Shown here piece after piece: positions 15,893 to 22,039 of a stretch of 22,039 bases of DNA. This DNA comes from M55B154 sp964345775. Lineage in GTDB: Bacteria > Spirochaetota > UBA4802 > UB4802. The DNA lies in contig CAYFSO010000047.1 of NCBI GenBank assembly GCA_964345775.1, positions 1 to 22,039 on the forward strand. The letters are read 5' to 3'. A model generated the notes under the pieces. The model saw nothing but the letters and a program-made list of their open reading frames with translations. It was not told where the DNA came from and did no database searches. Position 1 is the stretch's first letter. Every line of letters starts with the position of its first letter. Made by a program: the position numbers and the translations under genes.

Positions 15893-17512
15893 TTAAGATG
15901 CTTTCCCCATTGCCGATGCGGCATCGTTTCCCTGCTCTAAATCTTTGGATCTTATAACCCTGCCTGTTGCATAGGACACCACGAATATTGTTACCAGGCT
16001 CATCACCATGGCAAAAGTCCTGAAGGGAAACTGTATGCCACCAACCGGATCATTCATGGGATACGGGATAAACGCGGGGAGGTTGAATATGGCTTCCCCT
16101 CCACCAAGGCGAAGTACCAGGCCCACCACGGCACCCGACATTGCCCCGAGATAATTGCTTCTCTTGTAGAACAGGGCCATTACCAGCTGTGGAAAGAGGA
16201 TAACATACACCAGGTCGGCGCACAGGTACCAGAGTGCGTACACGCTCTGCACCGTAAGCGCAAGCCATGTTGCTATCCCGCCGATCACCAGCACCGAAAG
16301 ACGTATGGATCTACGTATAATCTTATCGGAAGCGCCCGGGTTCACCAGTGGCCGGTATATGTTCCAGCTGAACATTGACGATGCTGATAGTATGGATGAA
16401 TCAACCGATGACATGACAGCCGCGGCTACCGCACCCAGTCCCAGTGCTGCCACAATGGGAGGTGTCATTTCAAGCAGGACATAGGGTAACACCATGTTTG
16501 CAGACGGTGTTGCTCCCAGGCCGCTGGCAGTCCAGTCAAAGGAAGTGCCCGCCATGCCAATAAGTACCGCGGGAACCGCCATCAGCAGGCAGCCGAAACC
16601 AGCTATAACCGAAAGGCGTACTGCCGACTTGTCGTCCTTTGAGGACAAGACCCTCTGGAAATACACCTGCCATGGGATACCGCCGAATATTAGCAGTAAC
16701 GCGTAATCACTCCAGACCCAAACCGAGTTGCCCCAGTCGGCATTATTACCGGCAAAGGCGGATAAAGGCGGTATGAGGGACAGCCCCTCCGAGAATGTTT
16801 GCCGGTATCCTGCTACGGCGGCGTCCAGGCCTCCCACGCCGTTCAACGCGAAGGGTATGGCCAGACCAAGCCCCCCGATAATGAACAGCAGCTGTATCAC
16901 GTCGGTATACGCAACGGACCACAACCCCCCTATCATGGTATACAGTATGGCGATACTGGACGAGACCACGATGGCCGTAACGATATCCATGTTAAAGATG
17001 GTGGCGAATGTGATACCAAGTGCTGCCAGTATGGCCGCGCTCCAGAATATTTCCCCGATCAAGGCGGGAATGAACAGCACTGATGCTGTCTTCTTGCCGT
17101 ACCGTCTTTCAAATACGTCGATGAGGGTGGTAAACCCGTATTGCCTCATCTTTTTCGCGAAGAACAGGCCACCCAGGATAAGACTGAGCGCATAGCCCCA
17201 GGGTGCCTGTGCCCAGACCAGACCCATGGACGAATCGAAGACCGCTTCGCTTGTGCCGATTATATAGCCGCCCCCTACCCAGGTGGCAGTCATGGTGAAT
17301 ATGCCTATCATTGCAGGCATTCTTCGTCCCGCAAGAAGGAGTCCTTCTGATGTTTTCTGCTTTGACTCCTTCTTACTGGCATATACCCCGGTGAAAAGAA
17401 CCACCAGGTAAAAACCAACAGTTGTAAATATCCCTAACGTTAAAGTACTGATAACAACCTCCTCTTGTGAATGGTCTTTATTTGCCAAACCAGTTGATGG
17501 GTTCTGTACCAT
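15893..17512 (-). CDS. Sodium/choline symporter, CHT1 (SLC5A7)-like member of the SSS family
   Basis: Up to 539 aa with about 13 hydrophobic helices; an inner-membrane Na+-coupled transporter. Blocks recall animal high-affinity choline transporters as I remember them: FTMTATWVGGGYI (72-84), WAQAPWGYALSLILGGLFFAK (100-120), LFIPALIGEIFW (146-157), GGIPWQVYFQRVLSS (277-291), AVMSSVDSSILSASSMF (365-381) and LWYLCADLVYVILFPQL (427-443). Trp78, Trp157 and Trp281 match tryptophans of the choline pocket. Placement after betA and betB supports choline as substrate. The start is odd. ATG 17512 lies inside betB (35-bp overlap) and has no ribosome site. A strong AAGAGGAGG lies just after the betB stop, 5 nt before an in-frame ATC at 17452-17450. 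Starting there gives 519 aa and an N-terminus that lines up with CHT1. I list the canonical ATG but favour 17452. Confidence 0.9.
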   Translation of the reverse strand: MVQNPSTGLANKDHSQEEVVISTLTLGIFTTVGFYLVVLFTGVYASKKESKQKTSEGLLLAGRRMPAMIGIFTMTATWVGGGYIIGTSEAVFDSSMGLVWAQAPWGYALSLILGGLFFAKKMRQYGFTTLIDVFERRYGKKTASVLFIPALIGEIFWSAAILAALGITFATIFNMDIVTAIVVSSSIAILYTMIGGLWSVAYTDVIQLLFIIGGLGLAIPFALNGVGGLDAAVAGYRQTFSEGLSLIPPLSAFAGNNADWGNSVWVWSDYALLLIFGGIPWQVYFQRVLSSKDDKSAVRLSVIAGFGCLLMAVPAVLIGMAGTSFDWTASGLGATPSANMVLPYVLLEMTPPIVAALGLGAVAAAVMSSVDSSILSASSMFSWNIYRPLVNPGASDKIIRRSIRLSVLVIGGIATWLALTVQSVYALWYLCADLVYVILFPQLVMALFYKRSNYLGAMSGAVVGLVLRLGGGEAIFNLPAFIPYPMNDPVGGIQFPFRTFAMVMSLVTIFVVSYATGRVIRSKDLEQGNDAASAMGKAS

Positions 17513-18953
17513 GGTTCTGGTAAATATGTTTTACCTCGGTATATTCTTCCAGACCCATCTTTCCCAGTTCGCGTCCCATGCCTGACTGCTTATAGCCGCC
17601 CCACGGGGCCTGGGTGAAATACACGTTGAAGTCATTCACCCAGACAGTGCCGAATTTCAAAGCCCGAGATACCCGGTATATCCTGTCGGGATCACGGGTC
17701 CAGAAACCGGCAGACAGTCCGTATATGGTACTGTTGGCCCTGAGTACCGCTTCTTCCTCGGTATCGAACTTCTCAATGGTTATTACAGGGCCAAACACTT
17801 CTTCCTGTACGATCTTCATGTCACTGGTGCATTCGGTAAACAGGGTGGGCAGGTAAAAGAATCCCTTTTGTAATTCCAGGTCACCTGGCCTTGCACCGCC
17901 CAGTACCAGTTTTGCGCCTTCTTCCCGGCCAATGGCCACGTACCGTTCCACCTTGTCACGGTGCTCTGCCGAGATAAGAGGTCCCATCTGCGTGTTCTCA
18001 TCAAAGCCGTTCCCTATGGTGATCTTCTTCATGCGTTCTACCAGGGCATCCACCATCTGGTCATGTATGGAGGACTCCACCATCACCCTGGCACCGGCCG
18101 AACATATCTGGCCGGCGTGAAAGAATACCCCGTTGAGAACGTAATCTACTGCCGTATCGAAGTCAGCGTCAGCAAAAATGATGTTGGGATTCTTACCACC
18201 AAGCTCCAGGGCGATCTTCTTCACGTTATCACTGGCAGCCTTGATTATCTTCTTACCGGTTACGATGCCGCCTGTAAAGGAGATGAGATCAACATCATGG
18301 TTCTCTGAGAGTTCCGCCCCAACATTGTGTCCCGGCCCCAGCACGGTGTTCACCACGCCTGCTGGAAAGCCTGCTTCTTCCGCAAGCTCGGTAACCCGTA
18401 TGGTTGTCAGCGGGGTGATCTCGCTTGGCTTCATAACTATGGTACACCCTGCCGCAAGGGACGGCGCCATTTTCCAAGATGCCTGCAGCAACGGATAGTT
18501 CCACGGCGATATCTGTCCGCATACCCCCACCGGCTCACGAACAACCATACTGGTAGTATTGGGGACGGGGGACTCTATCATCTCGCCCCCGTCCTTGTCG
18601 GCCAGCTCGCCGAAGTATCTGAAGATCCCGGCGATATCGTCCATGTCCCACAGGCTCTCGGTTACCGTCTTGCCGGTGTCGAGGGATTCAAGTTCGGCAA
18701 GCTCCTGCCGGTTAGCCTCGATGAGCTCACCAAGCCGGTACACCAGCCTGCCCCGCTCTGTTGCAGGGGTAGCGGCCCACTGGCCGTTATCGAAGGCCTG
18801 CCGTGCAGCGTTGATGGCCGCCCGGGCATCCTCCCTGTCAGCCTCCGGAACGTCGGCAATCACGCTGCTGTCATATGGATTTATGATCTCACGGGTTTTG
18901 CCTGACAGGGCATCAACCCATTTTCCGTCTATGTACATCTTCTTGTGTATCAT
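17478..18953 (-). CDS. betB: Betaine aldehyde dehydrogenase (GbsA-like)
   Basis: 491 aa, full length for the aldehyde dehydrogenase superfamily; cytoplasmic, oxidises betaine aldehyde to glycine betaine with NAD(P)+. Catalytic Cys284 lies in FFHAGQICSAGARV, general base Glu250 in ALELGGKNPN, and Asn152 in SPWNYPLL. The HAGQICSAG active-site loop, the APWGGYKQSGMGRELGKMGLEEY block and the INWFGK C-terminus recall Bacillus GbsA more than E. coli BetB (comparison from memory). The start lies 10 bp after the betA stop, with GAGG 8 nt upstream of the ATG. Another Met at residue 6 is possible. The 3' end carries the strong ribosome site of the symporter gene just beyond the stop, so the two are translationally linked. 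Confidence 0.93.
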   Translation of the reverse strand: MIHKKMYIDGKWVDALSGKTREIINPYDSSVIADVPEADREDARAAINAARQAFDNGQWAATPATERGRLVYRLGELIEANRQELAELESLDTGKTVTESLWDMDDIAGIFRYFGELADKDGGEMIESPVPNTTSMVVREPVGVCGQISPWNYPLLQASWKMAPSLAAGCTIVMKPSEITPLTTIRVTELAEEAGFPAGVVNTVLGPGHNVGAELSENHDVDLISFTGGIVTGKKIIKAASDNVKKIALELGGKNPNIIFADADFDTAVDYVLNGVFFHAGQICSAGARVMVESSIHDQMVDALVERMKKITIGNGFDENTQMGPLISAEHRDKVERYVAIGREEGAKLVLGGARPGDLELQKGFFYLPTLFTECTSDMKIVQEEVFGPVITIEKFDTEEEAVLRANSTIYGLSAGFWTRDPDRIYRVSRALKFGTVWVNDFNVYFTQAPWGGYKQSGMGRELGKMGLEEYTEVKHIYQNHGTEPINWFGK

Positions 18954-18963
18954 GTGTGTATCC

Positions 18964-20622
18964 TCATACCGCCGTTTTTTTCTTCTTGTGCACGTAGAAG
19001 TGCACTTCTTCCGGCAATGCCGCTTCGTTGTCCAGGATGATGTCAGCTGCTTTTTCGGCGATCATCATCACCGGGGCGTAAATGTTACCGTTGGTGATAT
19101 ACGGCATTACGGAGGCGTCAACCACCCGCAGGTTCTCAACGCCGTGCACCTTAAGGTCGGCGTCAACAACTGACATGTCATCGTATCCCATCTTGCAGGT
19201 GCAGCTGGGGTGATACGCGCTCTCTCCTTCACGTGCCACGAAATCAAGGATCTCCTCATCAGTCTGCGCGTCTTTACCCGGAGCGATCTCGGCACCCCGC
19301 AGCTCGTCGAAGGCGGGCTGGTTGACAAGATTTCGGGCAGCCCTGATGGCTTCCACCCATTCCTTTCGCTCCTGCTCTGTGGACAGGTAGTTGAAAAGTA
19401 TGCCTGGATATTCTTTTGGGTTCGCTGACTTGATCTTCACGTGTCCCCGCACGTCGGTATTCATGGGGCCCACGTGCAGCTGGAACCCGTGTCCCTCGTT
19501 TGGCGCGGAACCATCGTACCTGATGGCGATTGGTAAAAAGTGGAACTGCAGGTTTGGATATTTTACCCGGTCGTTCCCCCTTATAAAGCCGCCTGCCTCG
19601 AAGTGATTGCTGGCGGCTACTCCTTTTTTCTGGAAAAGCCACTGGAAGCCTATCTTCGGCTGGTTGTAGAATTTCAATGATGGGTACAGGCTTACCGGCT
19701 TCTTCGCCGCCCACTGTACGTACAGTTCAAGGTGATCCTGCAGGTTCTCACCTACACCGGGCAGGTTATGCACCACGTCGATACCAAGTTCTGCAAGTTC
19801 GCTGGCATTCCCTATACCGGAAAGCTGCAACAGCTGCGGTGAATTGATGGCACCGCCGCACGAGATGATCTCGCCGCCGTATACCTTCTTCTTGCGAAAA
19901 CCCTTTTTGTACTCAACACCGATAGCTTTTTTCCCATCAAACAGTATTCGTGTTGCATGGGCTTTCAGTATGACGTCAAGATTCTTCCGGTGTTTTACCG
20001 GGTGCACGTATGCCCGTGCGGCGTTCCACCTGCGGCTCCTGTATATGGTACCGTCAAACTTCCCAAAGCCTTCCTGGCGGTAGCCGTTCACGTCATCTGT
20101 AAGCGGGTAGCCTGCCTGTTGCACTGATTCGAAGAAGGCCCTGAACAACGGGTTATCGCATTCAGGCGTAGTAAGGTATAGGGGACCGCCCGTTCCCTGG
20201 TACTTATCAGCTCCCATCAGGCGGTATTCGAACCGCTTGAAATACGGGAGACAGTGTGCATAGTCCCAGTTTTCAAGTCCTTTCACCTTTCCCCATTTCT
20301 GGTAATCCAGGGCGTTCCCCCGGATGTAGATCATGCCGTTTACACAGCTGGATCCGCCCAGCACCTTGCCGCGTGGCTGGTAGATACGCCTGTTGTGCAT
20401 GTATGGCTCTGGATCTGATTCGTAATACCAGTTATAGAATTTACCGGACAACGGGTACGTAAGTGCTGCCGGCATGTGTATTCGAAAGTCAAGCCTGTGG
20501 TCGTTTCGTCCCGCCTCAAGTACAAGCACCCTGTTGCGGGGATCGGCGCTCAGCCTGTTGGCCAGCACGCTTCCGGCGGATCCTCCGCCAACGATAATGT
20601 AGTCATAGTTACGTTTAGTCAT
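18964..20622 (-). CDS. betA: Choline dehydrogenase (GMC flavoprotein)
   Basis: 552 aa, normal length (E. coli BetA is about 556). FAD-dependent and membrane-associated; oxidises choline to betaine aldehyde and passes electrons to the respiratory chain. The FAD-binding GGGSAGSVLANRL lies at the N-terminus with LEAG at the end of the second strand. GMC signatures are the GKVLGGSSCVNGMIYIRG segment and GGAINSPQLLQLSGIG. The KPVSLYPSLKFYNQPKIG and ASNHFEAGGFIRG stretches are close to E. coli BetA as I recall it. The active-site His is H471 in AYHPSCTCKMG. The second catalytic position is N513 in NGNIYAP, where many relatives have NLNAP or NTNAP. The ATG has a GGAGG site 5 nt upstream, and the gene starts 16 bp after the regulator's stop. 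Confidence 0.95.
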   Translation of the reverse strand: MTKRNYDYIIVGGGSAGSVLANRLSADPRNRVLVLEAGRNDHRLDFRIHMPAALTYPLSGKFYNWYYESDPEPYMHNRRIYQPRGKVLGGSSCVNGMIYIRGNALDYQKWGKVKGLENWDYAHCLPYFKRFEYRLMGADKYQGTGGPLYLTTPECDNPLFRAFFESVQQAGYPLTDDVNGYRQEGFGKFDGTIYRSRRWNAARAYVHPVKHRKNLDVILKAHATRILFDGKKAIGVEYKKGFRKKKVYGGEIISCGGAINSPQLLQLSGIGNASELAELGIDVVHNLPGVGENLQDHLELYVQWAAKKPVSLYPSLKFYNQPKIGFQWLFQKKGVAASNHFEAGGFIRGNDRVKYPNLQFHFLPIAIRYDGSAPNEGHGFQLHVGPMNTDVRGHVKIKSANPKEYPGILFNYLSTEQERKEWVEAIRAARNLVNQPAFDELRGAEIAPGKDAQTDEEILDFVAREGESAYHPSCTCKMGYDDMSVVDADLKVHGVENLRVVDASVMPYITNGNIYAPVMMIAEKAADIILDNEAALPEEVHFYVHKKKKTAV

Positions 20623-20638
20623 GTTGCCTCCGTCTTAA

Positions 20639-21412
20639 TTATTCTATTGCGTCTTCCGGGCTTGAATGATCCCGTATCTTCTCTACACGTTTTCTTAAAA
20701 GCAGGTAATGCATTGTTATGCTTGCCAGTGCCTTCATCGGTTCACCCGCCTGTATGTCCAGGGCGGTCTCAACCCAGTTGTCCACCGTTTGCATCCTGAA
20801 CTCGGGATCCTCGTAGAGGGCATAGTCGTAGGAGCTGAACCCCAGCTGGAGAGCCCCCATGATCCATTCGTACACCGGGTTGTGGGTCATCCTGGCAAGC
20901 TTCATATTCAGATCCCTGTCCATCTCACCCACCGTGGTCATATCGGTTTCATCCTGCTGCAGGTACTCCTTGAGGCTCATTGCTCCCTCAACAAGGGTTT
21001 TCTTCTCTTCTACTGTACCCCTTGCGATTGCGATGGAGGTGATGGCACGGTCAATGCTCTCCCGGAACTCTATAATATACTCAGGCGACACCCGGTGCTG
21101 TTTCAGGTACAGTGCCAGCGATTCGCTCACGTTGGCCACGTCCACCTGTTTCACGTACGCGCCGCCCCGGGCACCCTTCCGTATCTCGATGAGGTCTTTC
21201 TGCTTCAATGCCCGCAATGCCTCGCGGATAACCCCCCGGCCGGTCTTAAACTGCATCTGCAGCTCCCGCTCGCTGGGTAACCGGTCACCCGGGTTTATCT
21301 TGCCGCTTATGATGGCCGCCTCGATCTGCAGGGCCACGTCCTCGCCGGCCCGCCCCACCCTTACGGGGGTGAACATGGGTTCGCCGTTGCCTGAAAGGCC
21401 GTTTTCACTCAC
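20639..21412 (-). CDS. FadR-subfamily GntR transcriptional regulator (FCD domain), likely choline-operon repressor
   Basis: 257 aa from GTG 21412. A GTG at 21421 abuts the AAGGAGG ribosome site too closely, while 21412 has about 9-nt spacing. The winged helix-turn-helix (about 25-88) carries PGDRLPSERELQMQF and TGRGVIREALRALKQ, typical of the FadR branch. The C-terminal all-helical FCD domain spans about 105-245. Two metal-ligand positions look altered: the usual DxxFH is D165-x-x-L-N169, and the next His is replaced around W213, while H235 in TMHYL remains. A conventional metal site may therefore be missing. It heads the betA-betB-symporter operon and two FadR-type palindromes lie upstream, so autorepression relieved by choline, betaine aldehyde or betaine is likely. 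Choline operons more commonly use the TetR protein BetI. Confidence 0.9.
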   Translation of the reverse strand: MSENGLSGNGEPMFTPVRVGRAGEDVALQIEAAIISGKINPGDRLPSERELQMQFKTGRGVIREALRALKQKDLIEIRKGARGGAYVKQVDVANVSESLALYLKQHRVSPEYIIEFRESIDRAITSIAIARGTVEEKKTLVEGAMSLKEYLQQDETDMTTVGEMDRDLNMKLARMTHNPVYEWIMGALQLGFSSYDYALYEDPEFRMQTVDNWVETALDIQAGEPMKALASITMHYLLLRKRVEKIRDHSSPEDAIE

Positions 21413-21431
21413 TTGCTGCACCCTCCTTGAT

Positions 21432-21442
21432 TGGTACTACCA
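21432..21442. promoter_or_regulatory. FadR-type operator 1
   Basis: TGGTACTACCA fits the TGGTnnnACCA pattern bound by FadR/PdhR-like GntR proteins. It lies just upstream of the regulator's ribosome site (CCTCCTT on the plus strand, 21422-21428) and downstream of a TATACT -10 box, so bound repressor would block the start of transcription. Confidence 0.65.
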
Positions 21443-21452
21443 TTTAATTTTT

Positions 21453-21490
21453 AGTATACGTTTGCCGTTTCCATGACAGGCGTAACACCT
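21453..21490 (-). promoter_or_regulatory. Proximal promoter candidate of the choline operon
   Basis: On the minus strand TATACT (21458-21453) is a 5/6 match to the -10 consensus, with operator 1 about 10 bp downstream. No good -35 is present. Instead the near-palindrome AGGTGTTACGCCT (21490-21478, one mismatched pair) occupies the -35 region, where an activator might bind. This is inferred from motifs and spacing. Confidence 0.4.
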
Positions 21491-21601
21491 GCTGGAGTGG
21501 GCATATTGGTACGTTTATGGTTACATTTTGTCGTTAATGACTGCTTTTGACCGGTATTTCCGCGGATTCAGCAAAATTACCAGGTTAGATATGCCTCATA
21601 A

Positions 21602-21612
21602 TGGTAGTACCA
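21602..21612. promoter_or_regulatory. FadR-type operator 2
   Basis: TGGTAGTACCA is the exact reverse complement of operator 1 and lies 170 bp from it. It begins right at the end of the AAGAAT -10 candidate of the distal minus-strand promoter and would cover the transcription start. The matching core in both places strongly suggests one regulator binds both. Confidence 0.65.
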
Positions 21613-21639
21613 TTCTTTACGGGGTTAGGTTTTTGTCAA
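21612..21639 (-). promoter_or_regulatory. Distal promoter candidate of the choline operon
   Basis: On the minus strand a perfect TTGACA (21639-21634) is followed after 16 bp by AAGAAT (21617-21612, 4/6). Operator 2 lies immediately downstream. Transcripts from here would have a leader of about 190 nt before the regulator's start codon, with operator 1 inside it. Confidence 0.5.
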
Positions 21640-21804
21640 GGGGTTTTTGGCATTTTTTTATTCTTTACCCTCCCCTCTGATCCCCGCCAGCCTCCTGGCG
21701 GTGGCCTGCTTCTCCTTCATGTTCACCAGCCTCAATATCATAATGCGCTGGGCCCGAGGGTGAGATGGGGACGCCTTTGGGCATGTGAACTGGAAGGCAG
21801 GGCA

Positions 21805-21837
21805 ATTATGTAATACAACATAATATATTTCTTGACA
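21805..21837 (+). promoter_or_regulatory. Inverted repeat and TTGACA box facing the right-edge gene
   Basis: ATTATGT-aataca-ACATAAT (21805-21824) lies just before a perfect TTGACA (21832-21837). At 17-bp spacing the -10 would be TATGCA, a poor match. It may form the promoter and operator of the gene starting at 21997, with a leader of about 130 nt. Low to moderate support. Confidence 0.35.
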
Positions 21838-21996
21838 GCTTATTTGTTTTGTAGTATGCATTACCAAATCCACAGCCGATCTTACCATAATCAACCACTT
21901 CCTTACCGTACGTACAAGCAGTAATACTTCTGTCTTCTTGATACAATACTTTCTGATCTCCATGACCGACTATAAAAATATAATTGGAGGTCGTTT

Positions 21997-22039
21997 ATGA
22001 GCGATGTTAAAACAAAAAGTCCCTGGTTGCGCCACTACG
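21997..22039 (+). CDS. 5' end of an unidentified gene, cut by the window edge
   Basis: ATG at 21997 with a good TTGGAGG site 7 nt upstream. Only 14 codons are visible (MSDVKTKSPWLRHY), with no stop before the edge. The sequence is too short to assign. A PWL-x-x-Y stretch near the N-terminus is seen in some AMP-forming acyl-CoA ligases, but that is a weak hint. It is divergent from the choline operon and shares its long upstream region. Confidence 0.6.
   Translation, partial: MSDVKTKSPWLRHY

Larger units (their letters stand above)
21443..21996. other. Long intergenic regulatory region with no convincing gene
   Basis: About 550 bp separate the choline regulator from the plus-strand gene at the right edge. 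Contents, left to right: the proximal choline promoter (21453-21490); single TTGGTA-like half-sites near 21506 and 21579; operator 2 with a TTGACA promoter (21602-21639); a repeated attctttac at 21612-21620 and 21660-21668; a GC-rich patch with the hairpin CCGCCAG-cctc-CTGGCGG (21684-21701); an inverted repeat ATTATGT-aataca-ACATAAT (21805-21824); and a TTGACA (21832-21837). A 101-codon minus-strand frame (21963-21658) has no ribosome site or family likeness; its last 20 codons are more gene-like and could be a relic. Confidence 0.5.

Noticed and set aside
20708..21280. 190-codon plus-strand open frame across the regulator gene
   Set aside because: It is antisense to a clear FadR-type protein and is rich in His, Cys and Pro without any motif.
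21658..21963. 101-codon minus-strand open frame
   Set aside because: There is no ribosome site and no family resemblance, and it covers likely promoter elements. Only its C-terminal end looks mildly gene-like, so I report it as a possible relic and not as a gene.
1..22039. Transfer RNA, ribosomal RNA, CRISPR array, insertion sequence or prophage genes
   Set aside because: I looked for repeat-spacer patterns, transposase and integrase motifs, and tRNA-like cloverleaf segments, and saw none. A covariance-model scan could not be run here.

Overview
The window is bacterial chromosomal DNA, densely coding, with no phage, insertion-sequence or CRISPR signal and no RNA gene that I can recognise. 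The host is Gram-negative: it has an outer-membrane beta-barrel with a terminal Phe, lipoprotein signals and PlsC. A lipidated 7TMR-DISM receptor kinase, several SpoIIE-type phosphatases, a K+-dependent membrane pyrophosphatase and a loose lipobox together suggest a spirochaete (Spirochaetota), possibly marine or saline given the choline/betaine genes. That assignment is inference and only moderately secure.

Layout. (1) Positions 1-3700, minus strand: a beta-barrel outer-membrane protein with its own promoter and terminator, a small coiled-coil protein, and the ion-pumping pyrophosphatase HppA. (2) 3900-8980, plus strand: a Lon-related AAA+ protease, a multi-PAS NarL-type histidine kinase that starts at TTG, and an overlapping CxxCxxCC-family (YkgJ-like) gene. 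(3) 8985-13405, minus strand: PlsC-type acyltransferase, a twin zinc-ribbon protein, and a 1098-residue fusion of lipobox, 7TMR-DISM receptor, histidine kinase, receiver and SpoIIE phosphatase. (4) 13590-15837, plus strand, divergent from the fusion gene: a small lipoprotein, a membrane-anchored SpoIIE/RsbU-type phosphatase and a STAS anti-anti-sigma protein. A perfect 11+4+11 palindrome lies in the divergent intergenic region. (5) 15838-21412, minus strand: a four-gene operon of FadR-type GntR regulator, betA, betB and a sodium/choline symporter resembling animal CHT1 (SLC5A7), ended by a strong hairpin with a T-tract. (6) 21413-21996: a long regulatory region with two copies of the same 11-bp operator (TGGTACTACCA and its reverse complement), followed by the first 14 codons of a plus-strand gene.

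The clearest coherent system is region 5. Choline would enter by Na+ symport and be oxidised to glycine betaine by BetA and BetB, under an autoregulated FadR/FCD repressor rather than the usual BetI. HppA may be a Na+ pump, which would fit Na+-coupled uptake, but it is not linked to the operon. Regions 3 and 4 form a two-headed partner-switching signalling locus. Its two phosphatases could act on the STAS protein. The matching anti-sigma kinase (RsbW type) and sigma factor are not in the window.
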